From the NCBI GenBank assembly GCA_963803155.1, contig CAWDMN010000042.1, positions 1 through 56,834 on the forward strand: a stretch of DNA of 56,834 nucleotides, given 5' to 3'. Below the pieces are notes generated by a model. The model did no database searches, had not been told where the DNA came from, and was given only the letters and a program-made list of their open reading frames with translations. A program made the translations under genes and the position numbers. Position 1 is the first letter of the stretch; the number at the start of each line of letters is the position of its first letter. The DNA comes from CAWDMN01 sp963803155. Its GTDB lineage: Bacteria > Acidobacteriota > Terriglobia > Versatilivoradales > Versatilivoraceae. Positions 26,899 through 34,931 of the stretch are shown piece by piece.

Positions 26899-29739
26899 TC
26901 ACCTTCGGCGGATCGCATCGGCAGCCCCTTGCCGTTTCCAGTTAAGTCTTAAATTGTCAGGCCAGCTGGCCGTGATCGTATACCATGGCGATTTGGGTTG
27001 GCCGTCCCCTTGCAAGTGAATGCGGTACCCATCGCTGGTCTTCTGAATTTCCGTCGCCGGCAAAGTGCCCAGGGCATTTCCTGTCCCATCCAGGGCCGTC
27101 ACAGCCACCGCGGTAGCCTTGGTGTGCAGTGTAATCCAGCACTCGATTCTTTCCATGAATATAGGCGGATAACCATTGCTCATATTCCCCGAGGGGGGCG
27201 TCCTCCCAACCCAATTACCCCACGTGGGATTGCTGTTGGCGGGATCAACGGTCCGCCAGCTTGAGTCGCCAAGGTAATTGACCAATCCCTGTGGTTTCGT
27301 GGCGCCAGCGGCTGGAGGCCGTTCGCCGGGAGCCGGCAGAGAGCGGAGCGTATAACCCGGCAGAGAAACCAGCAAACTGCCTGAATGCGCAATAGGCAGG
27401 TTGTCCAGGCTGGCCACCAGCAACGAAACAAATCCACGAGCTGCGGCGGCAAGCTGAACCTCGATCGGGCCTGCCGTTCGAATGACGCCAGCGCCAAGAG
27501 CGCCGCTTACGCCCGCTACCATCGGCGCATTCAGCAGGAGCAATTGTTTATCGGCATCAAAGGTCAACTCGCCAGTGTCGGAAACATAGGGCGCGCTGAG
27601 AGCGTCGGTTGAGCCGGCTGGAAGCGGCAAAGTCGAATCCTTGGCAAGTTCGACGGTCCTTTGGAAGGCAGATTCCCTCGGCACCTGCATCTGCCTGAAG
27701 ACCCACGTCATCGGGCTCTGTGAGTCGATGGTTGCCCGCAGACGCTGGATCGATGAGACCGGCACGCTCAATGGGCTGAATCCCGGCCTTACTGCATGAG
27801 TTCGAAAGATCCAGGCGGAGGGTCCAAGCACCGGGATCTTAGTCCAATCACCGTTCACATCAAAGGCATTGGCGATAGGGTTATCCCAATTGCGATCGCC
27901 CGCATAGTCGAAGTGCATGATGGCATCCCAATCTTGGAATGAAGCGAAAGCCGCAAGCGATGGGTCAATCTCCGCGCCGTGTGTATTGGGCCAGGGCTGA
28001 TTGTACTCGCTTACGGTGTAAGGACGCCCTGCCTCACGCGCCCATGCCATCTCCAGGAATGCCGACCAGGTATCGTCCGCGGCGGCCTGGTCGTGGATTC
28101 GCCAATCCCAAGGGTCCCACGCAATGCCAGGGAAATCCGGGTGGTCGATATAAAAATGATTATCCTGATAGTCGAGTTCGTTTTGGGAATCAAAAATAGA
28201 CAAGCCGCCATAACCCACCTGTGTGCCGGTGATGGGCGTCAATGGGTCTGAGGCCGCTCGGATTGTGTCGCGGATTGCGTTGACATATTTCCGGTCCACG
28301 GATATCAAAAAAGAGATGTAGTCATTCAATCGTGCGGCTGTCGCATTGTCGGCGGGGCCCGGCAAACTGATATTGCCCTGATCGAGAGATTCTCCGGAAG
28401 CCAGGCCACGCTCCCCCGCTTGAACCAGCGTGGCACTCCGCGTCCAAACGTCCGCGTTCACGTTCTCGAGATCCATCATGACTCGCCCGCCGTTGGGCTG
28501 GCTGGGCGGATTGACCAGGATGTCGAATGGTGCGGTCGCCAGAATCGTGAAGGTCTGCCACTGATTGTTCAGCAGGATTGAAGAGGGAGACGCCTGGTAC
28601 CCATCCCAAGGTGAATCGTCCCGCATGACCGAAATGGGCACAGTGGCGGTGATACCGTTGGCCAACGCGGCCCGGGCTTGAAAAGTCCATGCGTAGCGAT
28701 GGCCCGCGGTCATGGAAAAACCGGTCTGTTTCAAAAACAGCCATCCACCCCCTCGAACATTGGACAAGTGGGCGGTAGGCATGCCATCCGTCGTAATATT
28801 CTCCAGAATCGCCCCCGCCGAACCATGCAGCTCCAAACGCCAATTTCCGGTAAGCAGGTTCGGTCCATCGGGAGTACTTGTTCCCCAGGCCTGCGCGAGC
28901 GCGCTGGTAGAGGCATATTGGTAGCTCAACCAACTGTTCCACTGCTTTTGCAATTCCGCGCGGTATTCGCCTTGCAGCACCGATTCAAGCTGGCCCCATT
29001 GCCATGAGGAAATGATGGAACTCTCGTTACTGATTTCGACCATGGCTAGCACCGGGTCGTTCTTCAATTGCAACTTTTCGATCAGTCCCTGGGCATATTG
29101 TTGCTGGAGAGCGACCATCCGCGGGTAGAAAATGTGCAGTGGCTTGCCCTGTTCCGGCATGCCGTTCGGCAATGTCGGCACCTGGTCCACTTCCGGCCGG
29201 AAGACATATCCTACGTGGAGGTTTAGATCCACATAAATTCCTTCGTTCTTGAGCGCGTTAAGATAATTACGCAGCCGCTGGAGGCTGACCTCATTGAAGG
29301 TTGGATAAGGACCGGTGCTGAGAATCCCCGTGGCGTTGGAAAGTTGATCGGGCGGGTCTAGAATTGAATCCATGTGATGCAGCCGGACCAAGTTTACGCC
29401 AAGCCTTCTCAATCGTTTGGCAATGCGTTGGGCGTCTCCATTAGCTGGATCCGGGAAGTTGGCCCCGAAAGCCAGGCTGACACCGAAGAAACGCACGCGC
29501 TGGTCATCGTTGGTGTTTGGCAGCAGATCGGGGCCAACCGTATAGAAATGATCATTCTTGACAAAGACGCGGTCGGCCGGGGTTAGCGGGTGGTTCAAAA
29601 AACTGAAGTCTGGAGCGCCCTTTAGATGGTCCTGGTCGATGCTGAATGGATAGAGCGAGGACGATTGACTTTGGGCGGCGGGCGCCCATGCTAGAGGCGC
29701 TACGATCACCAGAGCGCAAACAACGAGTGCGAATCTCAT
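26899..29739 (-). CDS. Exported clan GH-A glycoside hydrolase (GH5/cellulase-like) with an inserted beta-sandwich
   Basis: 946 residues with a signal peptide (1-24). A TIM-barrel start (RFFGVSLAFGANFPDP; LGVNLVRLHHMD) leads to Glu239 in MVEISNESS, the NE motif of clan GH-A acid/bases. The expected nucleophile is Glu578 in YTVSEYNQPWP. The 340-residue spacing is explained by an inserted carbohydrate-binding-like beta-sandwich (about residues 280-445, LLTGNWRLELHGSAGAILEN onward). A C-terminal domain of beta-strand character follows. GGAGA precedes the ATG. Family within the clan and substrate are undetermined. It lies just outside the distal end of the integron array. Confidence 0.75.
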   Translation of the reverse strand: MRFALVVCALVIVAPLAWAPAAQSQSSSLYPFSIDQDHLKGAPDFSFLNHPLTPADRVFVKNDHFYTVGPDLLPNTNDDQRVRFFGVSLAFGANFPDPANGDAQRIAKRLRRLGVNLVRLHHMDSILDPPDQLSNATGILSTGPYPTFNEVSLQRLRNYLNALKNEGIYVDLNLHVGYVFRPEVDQVPTLPNGMPEQGKPLHIFYPRMVALQQQYAQGLIEKLQLKNDPVLAMVEISNESSIISSWQWGQLESVLQGEYRAELQKQWNSWLSYQYASTSALAQAWGTSTPDGPNLLTGNWRLELHGSAGAILENITTDGMPTAHLSNVRGGGWLFLKQTGFSMTAGHRYAWTFQARAALANGITATVPISVMRDDSPWDGYQASPSSILLNNQWQTFTILATAPFDILVNPPSQPNGGRVMMDLENVNADVWTRSATLVQAGERGLASGESLDQGNISLPGPADNATAARLNDYISFLISVDRKYVNAIRDTIRAASDPLTPITGTQVGYGGLSIFDSQNELDYQDNHFYIDHPDFPGIAWDPWDWRIHDQAAADDTWSAFLEMAWAREAGRPYTVSEYNQPWPNTHGAEIDPSLAAFASFQDWDAIMHFDYAGDRNWDNPIANAFDVNGDWTKIPVLGPSAWIFRTHAVRPGFSPLSVPVSSIQRLRATIDSQSPMTWVFRQMQVPRESAFQRTVELAKDSTLPLPAGSTDALSAPYVSDTGELTFDADKQLLLLNAPMVAGVSGALGAGVIRTAGPIEVQLAAAARGFVSLLVASLDNLPIAHSGSLLVSLPGYTLRSLPAPGERPPAAGATKPQGLVNYLGDSSWRTVDPANSNPTWGNWVGRTPPSGNMSNGYPPIFMERIECWITLHTKATAVAVTALDGTGNALGTLPATEIQKTSDGYRIHLQGDGQPKSPWYTITASWPDNLRLNWKRQGAADAIRRR

Positions 29740-30044
29740 TGGAAATCTCCGCTATTCTTCTTAATTAATAAATTCAGTAACTACTCAGGTTGTAGCCAGA
29801 AGCCCGAATTCAGCAGTCAGAATGAACACGCCAGCAACGAGATTTGATGCCTTTATGGCGTGGCAAAAGGCTCATAAGGATTTGGCGCAATCTTTTAGAG
29901 GCCTATTTGTAGGTTATTCTGGATTCTGACTCCTGAATTCTGTCTACCTGAGCAGGCCCCTTCAGAAAATAAATCTGTCCCCTTTTTCTCCTAGAAGTGG
30001 ATAGTTGTCATGTTTTAATTGGATGAATTCTTTTGTTCTCGTAC
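29740..30044. other. Intergenic region with a four-helix-bundle gene remnant
   Basis: A 305-base gap between the glycosidase and the XRE regulator; its recognisable content is the inverted-repeat-flanked remnant listed at 29806-29940. Confidence 0.5.
29806..29940 (+). pseudogene. Remnant of a four-helix-bundle (23S rRNA intervening-sequence type) gene flanked by inverted repeats
   Basis: A short frame from ATG 29823 reads MNTPATRFDAFMAWQKAHKD before a stop near 29930; the WQKAH segment is typical of the start of four-helix-bundle proteins of the 23S rRNA intervening-sequence family. Flanks are near-perfect inverted repeats (29806-29823 and 29923-29940, 17 of 18 matching), extended outward by CTCAGGT/ACCTGAG. 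Only about 35 codons survive. Such genes are often framed by this type of repeat. Confidence 0.45.
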
Positions 30045-30395
30045 TTAAGCGCGCTGATTTTTTAGAGCGTTGATGAAGGCACCTACGGCACGCCATTCCT
30101 CTTGGCTTAGCTTCTGATTAGCCAGTGGATGGGGGCGAGGCGATGACTCAGACTCAACTGCCTCGGTGGATTCCTCTTTAGTGAGGTATCCAGCGAGTGC
30201 CATCAAACGCAAATAGGGGATCTTTAAAACCATGGCAAGGCGACGTAACACGTGTGGAGACGGTGTGGTCACCGTGCCCCGTTCCAGTTTCTGAAGGTAG
30301 GCCGTCGAGATCTTTGCAGGCTCGACCACAGTTTGTAGTGACTGACCCTGGGTTTCTCTAGCCTTTCTTAGTTCTTCTCCTAGTTCAATTAACAT
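30045..30395 (-). CDS. XRE-family HTH transcriptional regulator
   Basis: 116 residues. A Cro/C1-type helix-turn-helix occupies residues 5-63 (LRKARETQGQSLQTVVEPAK, then ISTAYLQKLERG and SPHVLRRLAMVLKI). An acidic, Pro-rich linker and a short helical tail follow. TAGGAGGTGA precedes the ATG. Its promoter overlaps two copies of an ACTATAGT palindrome, so autorepression is likely. It lies immediately distal to the last attC site, so it is either a terminal cassette that lost its own attC or the resident chromosomal flank of the integron. Confidence 0.85.
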   Translation of the reverse strand: MLIELGEELRKARETQGQSLQTVVEPAKISTAYLQKLERGTVTTPSPHVLRRLAMVLKIPYLRLMALAGYLTKEESTEAVESESSPRPHPLANQKLSQEEWRAVGAFINALKNQRA

Positions 30396-30413
30396 GACTC
30401 ACCTCCTATTTAA

Positions 30414-30454
30414 AGCATACACTATAGTAGGCAACGTGTAAACTATAGTGTATG
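30414..30454 (-). promoter_or_regulatory. Promoter with embedded operator of the XRE gene
   Basis: A perfect 13-bp inverted repeat (CATACACTATAGT at 30416-30428 and its complement at 30442-30454, 13-base gap). Each arm contains the self-complementary octamer ACTATAGT. On the minus strand TTTACA (30442-30437) and TATGCT (30419-30414) are separated by exactly 17 bases, a good sigma-70 -35/-10 pair. One octamer overlaps the -35 box and the other lies within the spacer. Confidence 0.72.
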
Positions 30455-30474
30455 GAGGAATTTGATCATGGTGG

Positions 30475-30533
30475 GCCTAACGCCCGGCATCGGCGGCGGC
30501 GCGAAGCGCCGTCCGCCCTGGAGGTCGTTAGGC
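30475..30533 (-). other. attC site of the quinone oxidoreductase cassette (last in array)
   Basis: Exactly 59 bases, bounded by GCCTAAC and GTTAGGC, a perfect pair of core boxes. The inner arms CGGCGGCGGCGC and GCGCCGTCCG pair around a GAA loop. It directly follows the 3' end of the gene at 30555. Confidence 0.9.
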
Positions 30534-30554
30534 CGCTCCTGATTCAAGTGATGA

Positions 30555-31595
30555 TTAGTTGCGCACGAGCACGATCTTGCCTATGACGCCTCCTTTTCCG
30601 AGCAATTCCTGGGCGTGTCTTGCCTCAGCAAGAGGAAATCGCTGCGCGATGAGCGGCTTGATCTTCTTTTGTTGAAGGAGGTCAAATAGGGAGATCAAAT
30701 CCTGTCGAAAGAATTCCGGTTTCAGCCGTTTGAGCGTCTGGATGCTGTAGGGGACTACCCGTTTCCGGCCCGGGAGAAGCCAGCCGCCGCCGATGTACAA
30801 CCCGAAGATAGCGGTTCCACGAAAGCGTTGACGACGCTCTGGACGACCTGAAGCCAATCCCTCCCCACGTAGCGAGGAAATAAGGCCGTAGCCCACCACC
30901 TTCCCGCCAGGACGGAGAGCCTTGCGGGAATGCCAGAGGTGGGCGCCACCGATGGGGTCAAAGACGGCGTCCACACCCTCGCTCGTGAGGCGGTGAATTT
31001 CTTTCACGAAGTCCTGATGCTGGTAATCAATTGGGATACCGCCCAGGTCGGAAACGGCTTGCGCCCCTCGCATTGAACAGGTTCCGTACATCTCCAACCC
31101 GGCGAGGCGGCCAAGCTGCAAGAGTGCCGAGCCGACCCCGCCTGCCGCGCCGTGAATCAACGCGCGCTGGCCCGGTCTGACCTTAGCGGAACGATACAGC
31201 ATCTGGTACGCCGTGATGTAGTTCAGCACGAGGCTCACAGCCTCGGCGGCGTCCAACCCGGACGGCACGGGAATCAGTTCATGTTGCGGCAGGCAAACAA
31301 ACTCCGCGTAGGCGCCGTGGATCGGCAGCGCGGCAACTATCTGGCCTGGTTCGATTCCAGAGATACCGTCGCCGAGCCGATCCACCACGCCAACCAGATC
31401 CCACCCCGGCGTGAAGGGCACCGGGGGCGTTTCGGGATGAACGCCCTCGCGCGCCATGATGTCGGGCAAGGAGACGCCCGCGGCCAGCACTCTCACCCGC
31501 ACTTCACCATTCTTCGGTTCGGGGCACTCTTCTTCAACCATCCGAAGCGCATCAGGCCCACCGTAGTGAGTGACGATGATGCGCGTGTGTCTCAT
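30555..31595 (-). CDS. Zinc-free quinone oxidoreductase-type MDR dehydrogenase (cassette gene)
   Basis: 346 residues with the medium-chain dehydrogenase/reductase layout: GroES-like N-terminal part (ALRMVEEECPEPKNGEVRVR; FTPGWDLVGVV), then a Rossmann domain with the NADPH-binding motif HGAAGGVGSALLQLGRLAG near residue 150. Structural and catalytic zinc cysteines are absent, as in quinone oxidoreductase/zeta-crystallin types. The C-terminus LLGKGGVIGKIVLVRN fits the family. GGGAGGAAGAGG precedes the ATG. Probable NADPH-dependent reduction of quinones or enones; the substrate is unknown. Confidence 0.88.
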   Translation of the reverse strand: MRHTRIIVTHYGGPDALRMVEEECPEPKNGEVRVRVLAAGVSLPDIMAREGVHPETPPVPFTPGWDLVGVVDRLGDGISGIEPGQIVAALPIHGAYAEFVCLPQHELIPVPSGLDAAEAVSLVLNYITAYQMLYRSAKVRPGQRALIHGAAGGVGSALLQLGRLAGLEMYGTCSMRGAQAVSDLGGIPIDYQHQDFVKEIHRLTSEGVDAVFDPIGGAHLWHSRKALRPGGKVVGYGLISSLRGEGLASGRPERRQRFRGTAIFGLYIGGGWLLPGRKRVVPYSIQTLKRLKPEFFRQDLISLFDLLQQKKIKPLIAQRFPLAEARHAQELLGKGGVIGKIVLVRN

Positions 31596-31634
31596 GGACC
31601 TCTTCCTCCCTTGCCGGGCGCTCGTGCTTGTGCG

Positions 31635-31732
31635 GCGTAACGATTGGGGCTAGCCGCCACGGTCGGAATGATTTCAAAACAAAGATTGCTCTTGAATATG
31701 CACCTATCCTTAAAAGAGGCCGCTGGTTGGCG
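31635..31732 (-). other. Long attC site of the secreted-protein cassette
   Basis: 98 bases from GCGTAAC to GTTGGCG. The outer arms (TTGGGGCTAGCC and GGCCGCTGG) are partly complementary; the centre is an AT-richer stretch that matches the attC at 41838-41968 over about 90 bases, so the two sites are related copies. Confidence 0.7.
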
Positions 31733-31809
31733 TCCAGTTTTCCGGATGGGAAGGGCATTACAATCCGCGACTAGAATTCTCATATTTTAGAGTCAGGCAC
31801 TTTTCGCTT

Positions 31810-31842
31810 TGCCCGCTCGTCAGCTTCATCGACTTGTTGGGC
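31810..31842 (-). other. Half attC site (deletion scar)
   Basis: Read on the minus strand, GCCCAACAAGTCGATGAAGC and the following GACGAGCGGGC look like the first half of an attC placed directly after the stop of the gene at 31849. The complementary second half is absent; instead about 80 bases lead into the complete attC at 31635-31732. Confidence 0.5.
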
Positions 31843-31848
31843 GGCGCG

Positions 31849-32217
31849 CTACTTCGACCTTGCGAACTTGATCGTTCCCTTGCCGTGCGATCCCTGCTCG
31901 ATGGCGCCGGACATCGTGTCGCCATCGATGGTCAGATCTACTTTTTCGAATGCGACTGTCCGTCCGGGCTGTGGCGACGTCTTCAACGTGAGCTTTCCCT
32001 TCTTGAGGGCGCCACTGACGGGAATCGGATCCTTTTCGCTGGGCCCTACCCAACCCGTCACGGCGTCGCCCGTTTGCTTGAGCGATGCCATCCCGGTGAT
32101 CGTGCCATCTGCTGTAGAAATGGTGACCCGCCAGTTTCCCGTAACATCGGCCGCAACGGCTGCGTTGGCCAACGGCGCCAACAAGAAGAGACTCAGTAAT
32201 ACACAACGACCGTTCAT
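31849..32217 (-). CDS. Small exported beta-sandwich protein of unknown function (cassette gene)
   Basis: 122 residues from the ATG at 32217, chosen because GGAGGA lies 8 bases upstream and a signal peptide (LLSLFLLAPLANAAVA) follows at once. The mature part, DVTGNWRVTISTADGTITG then ASLKQTGDAVTGWVG and TMSGAI, is a repeated beta-strand pattern common in exported acidobacterial proteins that resemble lipocalin-like or extracellular hydrolase accessory domains. No catalytic motif is visible. Single-gene cassette. Confidence 0.75.
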   Translation of the reverse strand: MNGRCVLLSLFLLAPLANAAVAADVTGNWRVTISTADGTITGMASLKQTGDAVTGWVGPSEKDPIPVSGALKKGKLTLKTSPQPGRTVAFEKVDLTIDGDTMSGAIEQGSHGKGTIKFARSK

Positions 32218-32338
32218 GACTTCCTCCATACGCATCGCGCACAGCAGGCGCGCTAGAACCGTCCACTGCGGCGAAGCCCCAAGAGAACCATGCTACCTCC
32301 CGACGCCTCTCGTCTTCACACGCCTCCTCCAGACGTCC

Positions 32339-32462
32339 GTCCAACGATTTGGCTCACCTGGCCCGGCCAGCACTGCGCTGGCTACGGAGAATGAGCTTGG
32401 AATTGTCTCTGACCTTCCGACAAAAATAGCTGGCCGCGGCCAGGTGCAGCCTCGGGTTAGCG
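32339..32462 (-). other. attC site of the SecD-like cassette
   Basis: 124 bases from GTCCAAC to GTTAGCG. The arms GGCTCACCTGGCCCGGCCAG and GCTGGCCGCGGCCAGGTGCA pair almost perfectly, leaving two unpaired G residues, the extrahelical-base signature of attC sites. Confidence 0.82.
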
Positions 32463-32610
32463 ATTCTTCCTTCTGCCGTTTATTTCTCGCCGAGACGCAG
32501 AACAACAAAGTGAAATTCTCTTTGCCACAAAAAAGGTTCAATCTTTTAGGTGCGGCCCCATTTTTTTACTTGGCGGATGGGATCGCCTATCGATCGATGT
32601 TCAGTTATTA

Positions 32611-33129
32611 TCAGCGCTTCGATAGTCTTGAGTAAATGTACTCACAGGCATTGTCTGTGCATCGTGATAGCCGGAATTTGCCATCCGTTATGACACTGCG
32701 AATTTTGTGGATCGAAACGATTTCTCCATCAATGACAAAAGCCACCTGCTTCCCGAGGTTTTCCCGAGAGAGTTTCTCAAGATTAGACGCCGCTTTCTGT
32801 GTTAGTTCGATAAAGAGGAGCGTCCGTCCATCGTCTCCCATTGCTTTCTCTGGCGATCTGGCCAGTAACAGGGGGACATCGGGTCGCTTCGAAATAAGCA
32901 GATACTTGGCAGATTGCTTTTCCTCCTGCCGGATGTACTTATAGTCGTATCGCACGATTTTTTGCTCCGCAACTGGGGCTGGCACAGATTCCATGGCTGA
33001 GCTTTCTGCCAAGATCAGATAGAATCCAGTGTGTTCTTCCGCTTGTTGGCAGAGCGCCTGAGTTGCAACTCCATAAAGCGTCAATGCTAAAATCAGCGGG
33101 AATAAAATCGATTTCACTCTGAACAACAT
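32611..33129 (-). CDS. Stand-alone secreted protein resembling the SecD P1-head domain (cassette gene)
   Basis: 172 residues with a signal peptide (residues 5-27, ending ALCQQ). The C-terminal half (LLFIELTQKAASNLEKLSRE, then NLGKQVAFVIDGEIVSIHKI and a closing VITDGKFRLS) follows the pattern of the periplasmic P1 head of SecD, including the NxGKxxAxxxDGxxxSxxxI core. No SecD transmembrane region is present, so it cannot be a translocase by itself. Single-gene cassette preceded by AGGGGGTGTAA. Function unknown; the fold resemblance is inferred from motif order only. Confidence 0.7.
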   Translation of the reverse strand: MLFRVKSILFPLILALTLYGVATQALCQQAEEHTGFYLILAESSAMESVPAPVAEQKIVRYDYKYIRQEEKQSAKYLLISKRPDVPLLLARSPEKAMGDDGRTLLFIELTQKAASNLEKLSRENLGKQVAFVIDGEIVSIHKIRSVITDGKFRLSRCTDNACEYIYSRLSKR

Positions 33130-33152
33130 TTACACCCCCTATGTTTATTGAT

Positions 33153-33212
33153 CGCCAACATTCAGCTTCAGCCGCCGAGCGAAACGAGGTTGGCTGGAAG
33201 CGTTGGTTGGGG
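33153..33212 (-). other. attC site of the FAD oxidoreductase cassette
   Basis: 60 bases bounded by CGCCAAC and GTTGGGG. Inner arms GCTTCAGCC and GGCTGGAAGC pair with one unpaired base. Lies 80 bases after the stop of the gene at 33296. Confidence 0.8.
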
Positions 33213-33295
33213 GTTCCCATGTCTTATGGAGCGTTCTGACTCCCGTGCCGGTTATGTGGCCAGAAGCCTGGGAGCTTACCAGTGCGTCGCAACGC

Positions 33296-34798
33296 TCATG
33301 GCGTGGAGGTCACGAAGGGCCTGCCACTCTGCTTGCACAACAACTGGATGAGTTGCCGGCCGGAAAGCGCTGCCATCACGGTGCCGGAGAACGGCCTAGT
33401 CCACTGGCCGACCATGTGGAAACCAGACAGTCCCGGCAAGCTCCGTAGCACGGCCTGTTTCATCATATTCTCCGGCGTGATGTACCATCCGTCTGGCGAG
33501 CCTCGCCAGTTTCCGGTGTAGCGGACATAGGTTGCGGGCGTAGGCACATCCACGACCTCGATCTGAGATGCAAACCCCGGCCAGCGCTTGTCTAGCTCGG
33601 CGATGGTGAAATCGGCGATGCGCTGCTTTTCCTCTTCGTACCGGACGCGGTCGCGCGCCAGTTCCTCCCAGTAGTCGTAGCGGGTCGCATACCAGACCTC
33701 AGCCGCCGATTTGCCTGGAGGTGCCATACTCGGATCGAAGCAGTGATGCAGGAAACACATCCAGCGGTGTTCTTCTCCGGCGATGTTGATGGGCTTCTCC
33801 AACTCGAAGATCATGCGATGTGGCTCCCTGGACAGATCTCGGGCGACACCAAGCATCACCTGTACAAGTGGCAGAACAGGGGTCCATTGGTTGTATATGT
33901 TTCGAACCTTATCATCAAGATAGCGGCCACCGAGGATGTCAAAGATGACCGTGTGGCCATCGCCAGCCCAGACCACCGTATCTGCCCGGTACTCGGTGCC
34001 GTCCTCCAGACGCACACCAACCGCCTGATCGTTCTTGATAATCACATCCTTGACCCGGCAATTGTAATGAATCTCGCCACCGAGTTTCTGATAGTATTCG
34101 GCCATCCGGAAGATGACCCCCTGCGATCCTCCCAGAGGCGCGCCAGCCTCAAGCACCGCTGACTTCAGGAAACCGGCCAGGCCGGTCATCGGAAAGCGCA
34201 GCATGGGCCAGCCCGGCGAGTCGATGACGAACCGGACGGCGTCGCGCAAGAAGGGGTCCTGGAAGCGCTGGGCAAACTCTTGGATCGTCAGCTTTCCATA
34301 CTTGCGGAATGTCCCCATGAGCGGCAAAACGGCCACCAGCATCTTCAGAGTGTCGAAGGGTCCGGCCATTTCTGCTGGCTTGAGCGACATCGCACCCATC
34401 ATGTTCCTGCCGGTGAAGAGGCGTATGAATTCTTTCGTCAGCTTGGCGTCGGCTGGCGACAGGGCAAGCATCTGCTCCTCCAGCCGATGCGGGTCGGTGC
34501 AAAAGCTCAGGCTTTTTCCGCCGCTCTCGATGCGAACCACCTCGTTGTGGTAGAAGAATGTCTGGTCCTTAACCACACCGAGCTCCTGCCACATCTGTCG
34601 TATCGGCCCAGCCTTTGAACCGGTGAGCATGTGCATGCTGATGTCGAACGTGTATTCCTTTCGTTTCCAAGCGGTGCACAGGCCGCCTGGGATATTGTGC
34701 ATTTCGAAGATGGCTGTTTTGTAACCGTTCATGCGGGCGTAGAAGCCGGTCGAAAGCCCCGCGATACCAGCACCGACAATGACAACGATTTTTTCCAC
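33296..34798 (-). CDS. FAD-dependent oxidoreductase, phytoene desaturase/CrtI-like (cassette gene)
   Basis: 500 residues from a GTG at 34798, chosen because GGAGAAA lies about 7 bases upstream and the dinucleotide-binding motif VVIVGAGIAGLSTGFYARMNG follows at once; the frame upstream runs into the previous attC. GGLCTAWKRKEYTFD and the C-terminal GLSGFHMVGQWTRPFSG match the CrtI/NAD(P)/FAD-dependent oxidoreductase family, whose C-terminal motif contacts FAD. Members desaturate or isomerise polyenes and other lipids; the substrate is not deducible. At 1.5 kb it is the largest cassette of the array. Confidence 0.85.
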   Translation of the reverse strand: MEKIVVIVGAGIAGLSTGFYARMNGYKTAIFEMHNIPGGLCTAWKRKEYTFDISMHMLTGSKAGPIRQMWQELGVVKDQTFFYHNEVVRIESGGKSLSFCTDPHRLEEQMLALSPADAKLTKEFIRLFTGRNMMGAMSLKPAEMAGPFDTLKMLVAVLPLMGTFRKYGKLTIQEFAQRFQDPFLRDAVRFVIDSPGWPMLRFPMTGLAGFLKSAVLEAGAPLGGSQGVIFRMAEYYQKLGGEIHYNCRVKDVIIKNDQAVGVRLEDGTEYRADTVVWAGDGHTVIFDILGGRYLDDKVRNIYNQWTPVLPLVQVMLGVARDLSREPHRMIFELEKPINIAGEEHRWMCFLHHCFDPSMAPPGKSAAEVWYATRYDYWEELARDRVRYEEEKQRIADFTIAELDKRWPGFASQIEVVDVPTPATYVRYTGNWRGSPDGWYITPENMMKQAVLRSLPGLSGFHMVGQWTRPFSGTVMAALSGRQLIQLLCKQSGRPFVTSTP

Positions 34799-34847
34799 GT
34801 TCTTTCTCCTATTCTTATAAGTATTGCACGCTGCACGGCTATGTCCA

Positions 34848-34930
34848 CCCAACGTTTCCATGACCGTTCAGTGGAACCGTGACGTGAAGCGGCGCGGTTT
34901 CACCGATACGTGTCGATGATATTGTTGGCT
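34848..34930 (-). other. attC site of the pirin cassette
   Basis: About 83 bases from ACCCAAC to GTTGGC, directly after the pirin stop codon. Core boxes are good, but arm pairing is weaker (GTGAA/TTCAC around a GC-rich centre) than in the other sites. Confidence 0.65.
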
Positions 34931-34931
34931 G

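Noticed and set aside
31826..32344. Long antisense-frame protein overlapping the small secreted cassette gene
   Set aside because: Low-complexity Arg/Gly-rich product out of frame with the signal-peptide gene, which has a clear GGAGGA site.
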